A stretch of 64,000 nucleotides of DNA from Helicoverpa zea (Eukaryota; Arthropoda; Insecta; Lepidoptera; Noctuidae). Of this stretch, positions 50,601-61,070 are shown piece by piece. The position numbers were made by a program, and so were the translations under genes. The stretch's first letter is position 1. Each line of letters starts with the position of its first letter. The stretch spans positions 9,121,501 to 9,185,500 of the forward strand of contig NC_061452.1 in assembly GCF_022581195.2 (NCBI RefSeq). The letters are read 5' to 3'. The notes beneath the pieces are model-generated. The model was not told the DNA's origin. It was given only the letters and a program-made list of their open reading frames with translations, and did not search any database.

Positions 50601-53600
50601 AAAGAGTGAAATACAGTTTTCTTGAAAATTGTCGGTTACGCGTTTCTCCCACGACGCGCTCTGCTGGCTACGCTAACTTGTTTATAAATAGCGTGGCATT
50701 AAAGGGCAATGCTTCTAAATTCCCTGTACCGGTTGTACAATATAATATTGCATAAAAACTAGTCGGTATTCCAGAACGGAGCACGTGATGACGAACGGCT
50801 GCGTATCTCTGAAGGCGCCGACCTTCCACTGGGAGCCCCAACACTGCGGCGAGATCAAGGACTTCATCTGCGAGCAGACGCGCTGCTACTACTACAACTA
50901 CGGCTCCATCCCCGTGTCCTCCGCGCAGGGGTAATGCCAGGTGAGATGCCAGCCGTCTCCGGAGGCCCGCTCCCCGACTAGCCGCGCGCTCACCTCTCTC
51001 ACATTTAGCGGCTTCGACAGGTTCCGAGTCTCAACTATACCAATTTCGTCAACCGGTATCTAACGTGTCTAAAGGACGACATGTTTAACTGTAATAACAT
51101 CTGGGACACTAGTTTACGATGTAGTCAGTGTGCTAACAATCAGACCAAGTTTAAACCTTGGTTCTATCTCGATGTATGTTCGTAGCGCGCGGGCCCGCGG
51201 GATCAGGCCTCTGCGCCAACCCAACCACCAAACAAGAGCCCTACACCCAGCAGACAACATTTGGCATCTATGACGTTATTGTCTTATTCTGTTTCAATAT
51301 CATTTATGATGGTCACATAAACAATTTCAAAATTGACAAAATCTTTTGGTGGGTGGGTGAAGGGGGCTTTGCTTGGTATCTCTTGTTCAAGTGATACTTT
51401 ATCTTTCATATGTTGTATTTAACATTGCAATTTGTAAAAAAAATACTAATCCCATTAACATAATTGGCCATTCAAAATAATGTTGTTATTAATTTTATCA
51501 TAACTCTGATATCGCTCGATACATTTGATATCTAGCATTCATTATAGCATGGGTGCATTTTACAAGCGGCTCTCTAACACGAGGGTCGGTATGTTCTGCC
51601 GGTAGGAAACCGCTGTCGATGACGACGACGACGACCGCCCACCCTCTGACGTCGTCGTCGCCGCCACCGCCGCGCTCCGAACACCTGCCGACGCACTTCA
51701 CCCTCAACGACCTCATCGGCAAACTGCGCCCCACCTCCTTGGATGGCCTGCAGTCGCCCCACATCAAGAAACTCGGCATCCTGCCGTCGTCACCACAGAT
51801 CGACTCGCATTACTCGCGTGCGTCGGACGCTCACGCGCACGAGCCCGAGCCAGAGCAGAAGGAGGAGGCGACGCAGGGCCCGTACGACGATGACGAGGGC
51901 ATGGCGGGTGACGACCCGGCCGCGTACCTCAGCCACGAGGCGGCCGCGCCCGATGAGGCGCCCTCCACCGCCGAGCCGGACGCCACCGAGCACTCCGTCC
52001 ACGCCAGCGGCATGCTGGCACCCCCCGCCTACTAGTGTCCGGCCGAGCGGTCCGTTTGTATCTTTTCGTGACAATTAGGTATTGAGTCTACCAAAAGTAT
52101 TATTTCAATAATTTGAGGCATTTATACGTAATTTTAAGGTGTTTTACTTTAGAAGCTTGCGTGTTGAGGGTGCACTGTACGCCTTGTTGTATTGATATCA
52201 CGTAATGTAAATGAGATTTCTAGTATCTTAATATTTTCCAGCTTATACATGAATGATTATGGGGATTTCGAAGGTATATTATGGGGCAATATGATTTATT
52301 AAACTAGGTTGAAGGTGCTGGCGACTCGCTTGCGTGCGACTTGCCTCCGTCTTCGTAATGTCGAATATCACAAAATGAGTATTCCACGTATAGGTACCTA
52401 AACTTCGCTAAGTTAAATAACGTAGAAGTATCAGATCTCCGGTATTTTTGATGATAAACCGTAAAATGTATTAATTTAATGTAAGAAAATTAAGTGAATA
52501 TTGATTGTCTGGACATATCATTTGAAATACATAGTGGTTTAAGATAGTGTTTATATACGTGACGTACCTAGTTAAGTATATTAAGTTGAAACTCAAGAAT
52601 TTAAAGAATAGTGATGTAGCGAAGTTAATAAAGTTTATACTTATAAGACACAGATGTTTCATTTTATATGATCCTGAATTGTGCTATGTTGAGCCTTATA
52701 TTTCGATGACAAAATAATTATTCCATAAACCACTCTTAACATAAAACACGCAACATCAAATTCTGTTAGAAACATAACTCACCATCCATTGATGACTCCC
52801 TCCACGTTGAGCATAGGCACGATCTTGAAGACGTACTTGGCTCTGAGGGCAGCAGCGGCGATAGAACAGCCAAACAAGCAGCCCAGAGTGCCATCCATGA
52901 CCCATGACGCGTTGCTCTCGCCAGGGTGCACGCGCGCAGTCAGGAACACTATCTCACGATCCTGTTGGTATACCGACCATTAGTAGTAGTATTTCATATA
53001 AAAACCGCTAGACTGTGGATGTAGTCCTTAAATTACCTACTATTATCAGAGAAACAGATGAATGTCACTTGAATTTAGGTTAAACTGGCCTTTTTCAATC
53101 GAAATACATATTGGTATGAATGAGGTATTGCAATTTCAAAGTCGATTATCTTCCATGATTAATGATGGGATTTGTTGTCTAGTTTACTACCCACTCATTG
53201 ATACTCCTATGTACATTTGTCAGCCTTTACGACGCTACACAATAAAGATAAGATTATTTTAGATTAAAGAGTATTACTGTGGCTAAAGATTTAGGATTTC
53301 AAAACAGAAACTGCAGAATTTTATCTTATCCTAGAAATATTTTATTGTTTACTCAATTTGCGACTACCGAGTAACACTAAACTTGATAGAGAAACAGAAA
53401 TAGATAATATAATTATACCTGAACATTGTCAATTTATTAAACATAGACCTAAGATTACCTTATCAAAATAAACGATCGAACTAAATGCATAAACAAAATA
53501 AAATAGGTATAAATAATACTATTTGTATAAAATATACATACAAATAAGCAATTATCTGGAGCCCGTCAAGAATGCAGAGCTTTAAGGATGCATAGGAGGT

Positions 53601-56600
53601 AGACACATGAAAATCAGGATATGACAAGATTGAGCAAATCTTGTCATCAACAAGTTTAAAAACTCAATTTACCTGAACGTGGTCGCTTTCGAAGCCTATC
53701 TGATGTTATAAATTACGTCCAGTATCTACGTAAGGTAGAGTTAATTGATCGATAAAAATTAGCAAGAACTTCGCATTAAAATGTACATCGCAAGTAGTAT
53801 AAGCAGCATCTATGTTCCGTACTAAGTGCAAGAATTTAAAGAATGTTGTTTGTAAAGTATTTTTATGGGGAAAAACAACATACCACGATAGGATTGGAAG
53901 GCGTGTCTTCAGCCGAGACCGTAAGCAACGGGACTTCGTTGTTGTTGAGGGAATAGCAGAGAGGCTCCGCACGCAGGTACGATCCTGACGGCATCTGAAG
54001 GCTCCACTGCCATATCCGCGTCTGGTAAACAATGCCAATTATTTCAACAAGCCGAGTTCGTTTGAAAAATGTGCGTATGTGGAAAAATGTAAAGGGAATT
54101 CTGGTATCTGGTAAGGACATTGCTGCAAAGAGAGGTCTGTATAAGGATATTTTTATAGCATTTGCTAATCTTGCTTCCTTGGTTATACCTATGATTTGTG
54201 ATGTTGATGTATTTCGACTTATATGAACAATAATTTTGTAATACTGTAAAAACAATGCAAAATATATAAATGTAGGATGCAAAGTATCTCACCATCATCA
54301 TAGAATACGTAAAAGGGAAGTGGTAAGCGATGTAGACGACATCGTTGGTGTGCGGGAACTCGATGTTGAAGGTGACAGTTAAGTAGCACTTGTTGTGATT
54401 CTTCTGGTTCGCGTAGTGGTAGCTGTTGCGGTAGTAGCAGATGTCGGAGCCAGCGCGCACCCAACCTACGGACAGATACTGCGTGATATAAAACTAAGTT
54501 AAAACTCAAACGCTTATGAAGATTAGCACGTATATAAAAATTAAACCAACAGTTATTGTAGGATCTGTTAAAGTATCCAGTAGATAAGGCAGTCACTTAC
54601 GAAGCCTTGACGGAATAATCACCCTCAGGTAGCATTTAAATATCATGTAAGAGGAAAGTGGAGTTAATGAAATTTAATTATACCTGGTCTTCCCATAACA
54701 GCCTCCTTCACTGAATACATGACTGGCTTCATGCCGAAGTTGAACTGGCTGTCTGACTTCTCACAGTTGACAATGTTGAAGATGTAAGGCCGACCCTGCT
54801 GCATGTTGCGAACCTCGAAGTAGAACCATTGATGACGCTTCGTCGAGTTCACGTCAGGCATGAGGATCAACTCGTACTCTCTCGGACCTACCTGAAGTTA
54901 CTTATCTTGTAGATACGAATAATGTTATTGACAGCCTATGTGTGTCCATATATTTCACTACTGTTGCCAAAATTAAATAAATACACACGGGTGGGCATAG
55001 AAGTCTTCAAAGTGAGCCTGCAATATTTTTTCCAGATGAAAAGCTTAATGGATCAAATTTTCTTACGAAAGATCGAAAATTATATGAAATGTATATGAAA
55101 TAATTTCAAGAACAAATTATTCTATGGGTTTTAATGGTCTTTAATGATAAAATTATACGCATAATAGGTCTATCGCTTCTAAGCTGTCGTCCTTAATAGG
55201 TACAATTGTTACCTGAATAGCTTTTCTCAAATTTCCAGATTCAAATCTTGACTCAAAGGCGAGCCGGGACGAGAAACTGTTGACCTTCGTGATCTCCTGT
55301 TCATCGGTGTTGGTGAGGCATATGTTTTCCGAACTAAAACTATATCATAAACATTCGGTCATACAACATTTAGGATTTATTAATATGAGTGCTTGCTATA
55401 CACAGGAAATGAAATTATCATCCTGAACCTATCCTGAACCAATTTATATAGATTAATATGTAGTTACCTCTTTTGTGCCCCAGCGTCAGGAGTAGTTGTT
55501 GAACTACATAGCTGGTCTAAGTCATATACTGTATCATTCATATACGCTTCAGGGTTTATCGCCCTGTCTACACAAGATAGCAGCTTCATCCTAAAAGAAA
55601 ACAATTCAAAAGCATTAAGAGTTATTTTAGTTTTTGCTAAATATTAAGCTCAAGTTGCAATGACGTCAATATGGTATAAGACGTAGTTTTATAGCATTTT
55701 TATTGGCACTGGTGCTTCGCGAATTATTTCAACTGAACTTTTAGTATTACTAACATTCGTCACGGCATTTATGACGTAAACCGCTAGTTCCTTTAAAATA
55801 AATACTTTTTTAATACTAACCTGCATGCACTTCTCTCCATCTTGTTTAAAGGCTCAGGCTGATTGGTTCCTTGGCCACCCATCATGTCAGGGTACGCAAC
55901 TTTTACGAATGGTATCACACTTTTCACCCTTGTCGAAATCGTACAGTACACATTAGCAAACGTACTATATTTGGAAATGTCTTTATGAATTTTCAATGAC
56001 GAGCACGAAGTTGTAGCTGTTATAGAAATATTAAATAGAGTTAGCATTTTCTCAAGAAGGATGGATTGGTTTGTGTACGTCGGGATACTTACAAGCACTC
56101 TCGTGAATTTTATGATACTGTAAAAACGAGGGTGATTGCGATGGTCCCAAAACGTTCTCATAGTCAGAAGGGCCTATGACGGCAGTTAGTGACAGGTTGG
56201 AAGGAACGCTCCTGTTACCACTATTTTGCGAGAACAGGAAGTCTTCTAATATCGACCCTCGAGAGTTAGACCGACTTTTGACAAGTCTTATTTGCTTATT
56301 ATAAGAACCAAACTCTTTAAAATAAATAAAATATCTGGAAGAAATCAAACTGAATGTTAGCTATCTATAATATTTTTTTTATTATTATATAACGGTGAAA
56401 CTTAAATTGCTTTACTTTTTTAAGTCTTCTAAGTCTCTCTCATTGGGATTAATCCAGAGTGCACTTTGCAAACTATCTCCACTCTTTGTAACACCTTGTA
56501 AAACATTATGCGTTTTATCTGTGTCTTCGGTACTTTCAGTTTTCAATTCACTTTCATCAAACTCCATATCCGGGAACTCATCAATGCCTTCTAAATCCGT

Positions 56601-59600
56601 ATCGGGACCATCGTCTTCTAAATCTGAATTAACAGTTTTGGAATCCGAATTGGCTGCATCTTCTTCGTCTTCATGACATGGCCAGGAAGCATTGGTGCCT
56701 ATAAAATAAAAGTCTAAATATAGAAAGCTTAAGAGAGCTTCCATTATTTATCTATATAGCTTGTTTTTGTAACCATTTTACCTTTTAATATAGGATTGAG
56801 ATTGAATGATGCAGGACTGGAGACAGGCACAGGTAAAGCTTGGTGCTTTAAACATAATGTAATAACTGAACACACTCTTGCTAGCAGTCCATCAAACTCA
56901 GGTTCATCAGGACACTGTGAGCAGAACCTATGCAAGGTCTGGACATGTTTCTTTGTGCATAACGCTCGCCGCCCAGCTTCTGAAACATAAATGTTGTTTA
57001 TGATTTATTTTGTTCCTAAGACGTTTTCATAATTTAAAATGATAAAAATACAGGTTATTAGACATTGTACTACAAATGAAGATTGGTCTGCTTTTAAGCA
57101 GGAATAATAAATGTATTGCATTTGTTTAGAAACATTTGATACGTACTGATATTGCAAAGGTGCTGCAGGGTCTGGAGGATGTGCGCACATATCTTGAGCC
57201 TCATGCGTCCCTCGTAGCGGTCCCACCGGTCGAACACCCTGAGGAGCACGCTACAGAGGCCTGTCTTCACGATCTGCATGCAGCACACCTCTGTGTGAGT
57301 ACGCACGTGTGATCAAGTGACAAACACATGGCGCATTGGACATGCAAACATACATTTCCAAAAGAAAATAACAGATATATTAGCGACAAAACATATTCCA
57401 AGGTTGTGGGTGAAGGTAAAGGCTGCGTGGCGTGTAGGTGTCACAGTAACAGAATTGTTTCTGTGGTGTCATTCGACTGTGACAAATTGTTGTATGCTAG
57501 TTGAGAGATTGTGTGCAATCTATTGTCTTTGAACACAAAATATCGAAACAATTAATCACATATATCACAAAGATAAACATGATCATCGTTTGGAGAACAA
57601 ATGACTTGGTCACTTAACTATTTTTACTGAAATAATCAATAGCGTCGAGACAAAGCCGCAGTCTTGCCGTCGGGATGAAGCCGAGGCTGACCAACACACG
57701 CTCGTAAGTTGCTATTACACCATCACGGATCAAAATTGAAGTAGTAACGGCTGAAATCGCAAAAATTACCATATCAGATTTGGGAACATGTTGCTCTAAA
57801 ACTCTTATAGTATTGGAGATCTTGTGATTAAATATAAGTACGTATGTTAACATAGTTTAGTTTCAAAGCTTTCGTTAGATATTTAATTTATCATTAATTT
57901 GTTTACCAAGCAGTAAATTGTTATTCAAGCCATAATTAAGAGTAAACATTATCATTTTAATTTAAAAGTTGAAATATGATTAAACCTTACCATTTTTGGC
58001 CAATTGTTTCATAATTACGAGTAAAGGGAATATAAGTTTATTATCCGTAAAATGTCCCTTCAGTATAAGATGCATAGTTCTCACGCAACCAAGCATCCTC
58101 ACTTTCATCGCAAACTTTGGATCTGAAAGCAATTGTAAAATCATATTTTTATGTAAGTTTTTGGAACAAATCAAAAACAATGCATTGAAGAAAAAAATTA
58201 GTACTCATTTAAAATCAATATTGGTAACCTCGTGAGCTAAGAGGTGCAAGTATCCATAGTAAATCTTGGATCACCAACTCGGTGCCAGCGTGCCGGTCTC
58301 TCTTGTCGTGCATGGTACCCAGTACCCTGCGTATGATGACTTGTGTGCCTTTTATCTGAATGAAGTCCTGAGCGCACTGATGGCGGGCCAAGTTGTTAGC
58401 TGGAATCAAGCGCGTCAGTTAGGGTCCCTACCTCTCGGCGCTAGCGAGGCGATTATCCACACGAGGTCCTGCAGCATCAGCTCGTTACCGACGTTGCCGT
58501 CCCGTTTGCCGTGCGTTGTTATCATCGTGCGGATCACCACCTGCGTGCCGTTTATCGATATGAAGTGCTGTGAGCACTGCTGCCTCGCGAGGTTGTTCGC
58601 TGAAATTGTCGATTTCGACAAGTTTTGTCATACAATTTTGTACAGGGGGTTTTACATGGTTAAAGCAGTTCGTTTAGATAAAGTGTTTTATCGATAGATT
58701 CGTTAAAGGAAAAGCAATTTTGGTTTACAATGTGCCTGTTGTTTACGTAATTTTTATTCATGAATATCAATGATGAAATATTATGTTAATTTGATCGAAC
58801 ACAGCAGTGAGGTGAAATGACAATTGAATCGACAATAGCTCCAATATTACACGTTACAAGGCCGTGTTGTCAACTGGTCCAATGTCATCTCATCTAAGTG
58901 AGCTCTTCTTAAATGTCACTAGGTAGGCCAGAAAGGAGGTACCAAGTAGAAAGGGTACTAGTAAAGCAATCATTGAAATGTCAGTGTTGCTTAATACTTT
59001 ACGTGCGGTCATCGATATACTTTTTAAATGCGAAAGCAAATGTGCAATTAAAATAAAACGTGTTATAAAAGTTATCGGTTAATCTTTGCATTTATTTTTT
59101 GTTGCCATTTGTTAAAGTTAATGCATGCAGTGCTGTACAATATTTTCGCATTTTTGATTAGTTTGTTTCACGTTGTTTATTTGTATAAATTGTAATAAAT
59201 CCCAACCTATTTACATTATAAGCGGCACACACGGAACATACCCTTCTTAACTGCAGGCACTTTATTCTCTTTGCCTGATTTTTTGGTTTCTTTCTTCTTG
59301 TTTCCCGATGGCTCAATGGGAACTAATTTATTAAAAATAACCATGAAAGTTTATATTCTACTCGTGGTATCTGCTAGTAAAGAACTATAGATTTGATCTT
59401 AAACATTTATGGTCCCTTTCGTACGGATTTATGTCGTAACGGCGATATAATCTGGATGACATAAAGGCAGACGTAAGATTGTTGTCTGGGATCATTTGCT
59501 ACCGCGAGTTTATCCATTTTATGTACTCATATCCTATCATGTAGATTTAGCACCGATATCGATATTTACCTGAACATTTTTTTCCTTTCCCTTGTTTCAA

Positions 59601-59834
59601 ACACAAAACTTCCCTCAGTATGGATGTAATGTATGTGGCTGTCGCTGTATCCCTGGAGCTCTGTAACGCAACAGTGCACCGTGAGTATGAATGGAAGAAA
59701 ATTACTTTAGAAAACAGCAAGTTTGTATAATTTATTGAGCAAAATACTTACTTCCAATATAGCGAGCAGCATCTGTATGGCTCCCGACTGTTTGTTCCAT
59801 AGTTTATCGAGTGTGCTCTGGCGAACATGTTTGT
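20698..59834 (-). CDS. AGTPBP1: Cytosolic carboxypeptidase 1 (AGTPBP1/Nna1), tubulin deglutamylase; 5' end not found
   Basis: Exons, 5' to 3': 59752-59834, 59570-59660, 59242-59322, 58432-58599 or 58229-58399, 57991-58122, 57628-57750, 57147-57290, 56782-56979, 56416-56698, 56093-56334, 55821-56016, 55468-55590, 55213-55333, 54684-54891, 54293-54465, 53884-54021, 53673-53699, 52783-52961, 24361-24448, 23986-24150, 23413-23589, 22013-22170, 20698-20776. Phases agree throughout and give about 1124 residues; vertebrate CCP1 is about 1230. Helical armadillo-like N-terminal part, acidic linker (56416-56698), CCP N-domain (FESRFESGNLRKAIQ, HQWFYFEVRNM, GWVRAGSDICYYRNSY), then the M14 catalytic domain: zinc ligands in RVHPGESNASW and YCDYHGHSRKKN, substrate Arg in DLNRRW, general-base Glu in SYTMEASF. 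The enzyme trims glutamates from tubulin in the cytosol. The first visible exon starts in phase 1, so about 45-60 N-terminal residues lie upstream. Confidence 0.95.
20777..23412 (-). other. CCP1 last introns
   Basis: Introns 20777-22012 and 22171-23412 are AT-rich and non-coding as far as I can see. The plus-strand ORF at 22222-22581 has no recognisable domain, promoter or splice context. Confidence 0.5.
25385..25560 (-). mobile_element. Decayed SINE copy in the CCP1 large intron
   Basis: The ordered blocks ccaacaatattgaggtcggc, ttccagccctagtgg, aactgcctatctggctccc and cttctgactacccttaatg match the SINE body. It has the same orientation as the other copies. Confidence 0.65.
33245..33307. repeat. 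Two overlapping perfect hairpins
   Basis: tgcttaatagac (33245-33256) pairs with gtctattaagca (33258-33269). Overlapping its end, gcattgtccggcgtg (33267-33281) pairs with cacgccggacaatgc (33293-33307) across an 11-nt loop. Both are mismatch-free. They lie in a GC-rich patch of the CCP1 intron. Confidence 0.75.
34280..34600 (+). mobile_element. Probable retroposon fragment
   Basis: The segment ends in gtgccgacccaaagtaattg followed by an A-rich tail (34548-34590), like lepidopteran SINE/LINE 3' ends and in the opposite orientation to the retroposon at 1251. The 128-codon minus-strand ORF across it is low-complexity and has no recognisable domain. Confidence 0.4.
38331..38364 (+). promoter_or_regulatory. 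Core promoter of the nested lectin gene (TATA + initiator)
   Basis: TATAAG at 38331-38336 is followed by an arthropod initiator TCAGT at 38360-38364. The TATA starts 31 bp upstream of the initiator A (38362), the spacing expected for a focused insect promoter. The predicted 5' UTR is 88 nt up to the ATG at 38450. Confidence 0.7.
38450..52035 (+). CDS. Secreted C-type-lectin-domain protein with acidic tail, nested in a CCP1 intron
   Basis: Exons 38450-38510, 47049-47154, 50054-50130, 50218-50425, 50775-50930 and 51606-52035; phases agree, 345 residues. Residues 1 to about 20 are a signal peptide (MQLVLATCFLLFAATLGPAA). A C-type-lectin-like domain follows: YFISRMNPYSPELNYFLAYQ, then YCRSLGLQLASFETKEKA, YDFWTSGN, YLWMSTGLPFN, NGCVSL, FHWEPQHCGEIKDFICE, with the cysteines of the fold. 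The EPN/QPD and WND calcium/sugar residues are absent, so canonical mannose or galactose binding is unlikely. FNATF holds an N-glycosylation sequon. The last 143 residues are Thr/Ser/Pro-rich, then Asp/Glu-rich and probably disordered. It resembles insect matrix/cuticle lectins such as Drosophila Schlaff/Clect27 or CG9134 (from memory). ATG context caacATG is good. Confidence 0.85.
38511..47048 (+). other. Lectin intron 1 (8.5 kb)
   Basis: No exon or RNA gene is supported. GC-rich islands lie at about 40140-40375, 41200-41480, 41800-41960, 44060-44250, 44480-44620 and 46670-46770. The island at 44540-44570 contains atgagtcacgcgacgtgac, which includes an AP-1-like TGAGTCA. A long first intron with such islands is a usual place for enhancers; function is inferred only. 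Confidence 0.45.
47155..50053 (+). other. Lectin intron 2 (2.9 kb)
   Basis: Non-coding apart from one MITE (48591-49028), listed separately. The 96-codon ORF inside that MITE is not treated as a gene. Confidence 0.5.
48591..49028. mobile_element. MITE in lectin intron 2
   Basis: The left end aatgagggtttttgaaat and right end attttagaaaaccctcat are inverted. Just inside them ccaccgggtggcgcca (left) faces tgcgccacctggtgg (right), extending the inverted arms to about 40 bp with mismatches. The interior of about 360 bp is AT-rich. Target duplication is not clear. Confidence 0.7.
50931..51605 (+). other. Lectin intron 5 with overlapping stop codon and splice donor
   Basis: Exon 5 reads CAG GGG TAA if unspliced; the donor GTAATG begins at 50931 inside the GGG/TAA. 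Splicing at 50930/50931 to 51606 removes the stop and continues in frame. Without it, translation ends at 50934. A second GTGAGA donor lies at 50941, after the stop. The rest of the intron shows no supported exon. Confidence 0.7.
52627..52632 (+). terminator. Candidate lectin polyadenylation signal
   Basis: AATAAA lies 592 nt past the lectin stop and about 150 bp before the CCP1 exon boundary at 52783. The lectin transcript can therefore end inside the CCP1 intron without overlapping its exons. Confidence 0.55.
53673..53699 (-). CDS. AGTPBP1: CCP1 27-nt microexon
   Basis: Nine codons (IGFESDHVQ) lie between acceptor tataacatcag and donor gtaaat, in phase 0 on both sides. It sits between SAEDTPSNPIV and DREIVFLTARVHPGE, just before the first zinc-ligand motif. 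Vertebrate CCP1 carries residues of about this number at the same point, so inclusion is likely. Skipping it would keep the frame. Confidence 0.75.
58229..58399 (-). CDS. AGTPBP1: CCP1 alternative exon B, paralogue of exon A
   Basis: 171 nt (57 codons), phase 1 to phase 1, from acceptor cgcttgattccag to donor gttacc. It encodes ANNLARHQCAQDFIQIKGTQ and onward to ILAPLSSR. Only 32 nt separate it from exon A, too short for an ordinary insect intron, and the candidate branch point (ctaac) lies about 13 nt from the exon A donor. Exon A joined directly to exon B is therefore unlikely. Confidence 0.85.
58432..58599 (-). CDS. AGTPBP1: CCP1 alternative exon A
   Basis: 168 nt (56 codons), phase 1 to phase 1, from acceptor atcgacaatttcag to donor gtaggg. 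It encodes ANNLARQQCSQHFISINGTQ and onward to IIASLAPR. It is homologous to the following exon (58229-58399) over its whole length. Vertebrate CCP1 has a single segment here (between the glycine-rich loop and the KDKKFG block), so I infer that A and B are alternatives. Confidence 0.85.
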
Positions 59835-60859
59835 CTGAAAATAAAAGTAGTTTGGAATAAATCAAGGTGTCACAACAAATAATATATTCGATAGTGTTTA
59901 TAGGCGTGACATTGTATTCGTGCGAAAGACAGAATGTAGGGTCGTCGCCAGTGCGTAGAGAGGGCGTCCTCGTGCGTCGGCGCAGGCGCGGTGACCGTGC
60001 GCCCGCGCCGAATGCCTGCCACCGCGCCGTACTGCTTCCGCGAGTCTTTTTGTTCTCATATTACAACTGGAGCAGATCATCGGTACCCGAGGCCGACTAG
60101 TGGTCTTTCCAAGTATTATTATGGCCAGTAAATATCGCCATTCCGGTATAATTACACCGCAACGAGCTTTACATATGCATACTAAATCAATTTGTTTGTC
60201 GAATCGTCAACTGGTTAAATTGAACTGCCAAAGCAATCACTCGCAATCACTCCAATGTATTTTTTTTGGCTGTTATGTAAATGTTATTGCACGTTTCATA
60301 TTGAAAAAATGATATTTATAAGTATCAGGCATGTGACATTCTTATTTTTAATTAAATAACAATGTTTATGAGCTACGGCAGAACTAGTTTGTGATTGGTG
60401 GGTAAAATTAACAGTCGTAATTAATAATATGGCAAGCCCAACATAAAAATTACAAACAAAGAAATAAACTTTTTTTGCTCTTAATCACAACATAATTAAG
60501 CGTAGTTTTACAGCAGTAAATTAGAGCAGGAGATGTAAATCCAAGCTTAAATAGGGGTGATTAGTCTTTGTGTTTAACAGGCCCTGAAATGTAGCTTTGT
60601 CAAGACCTAAATAAAGTAATACGAAATACGAAACTACTGTTTTGAAATATCGACATTTCCAAAAAAATTAAACAACGAAAGTTAGATCAACAAAAATACC
60701 TATTGTATAAGCCAATATTTATTATACAATAAACGTTGATTGGTACAATTTATTCCCATGTAAAGATCTTGACCGACGACTACGGAAGCGCATACTTCAT
60801 TTCAAGTACATCGTTGTTTATATTGTATTAAAATGTGCATTGATGGCCTAGTGGGGCAG

Positions 60860-61070
60860 TAGTGACAATGACATGCCGTCTCATTGGCGCGGTTGGCGGC
60901 TCGCCAGCGGGGCACGCGCGTGGCGGCGACGTCACGCCGGCAGCTGAGCGCTCGGACGCATCCAGTCCAGCCGGCACGACTCTAAATACGCGGACGCCGT
61001 CATTTCTAGAATGTACTGACGCCGTGGCAACAGAACGCGAACGCACCGGACGAACCGGCAAAATATAATT
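60860..61070 (-). promoter_or_regulatory. GC-rich island, possible CCP1 promoter
   Basis: About 200 bp of high GC stands in AT-rich surroundings, with a CRE-like gtgacgtcg and a CCAAT box (gcgccaatgaga) on the minus strand, about 1.1 kb upstream of the first recognised CCP1 exon. ORFs across it in both directions look like composition effects. The assignment is by position and motifs only. Confidence 0.3.

Noticed and set aside
60828..61068. ORFs on both strands in the GC-rich island, considered as the missing CCP1 first exon
   Set aside because: No similarity to the CCP1 N terminus and no matching phase-1 donor that I could defend.
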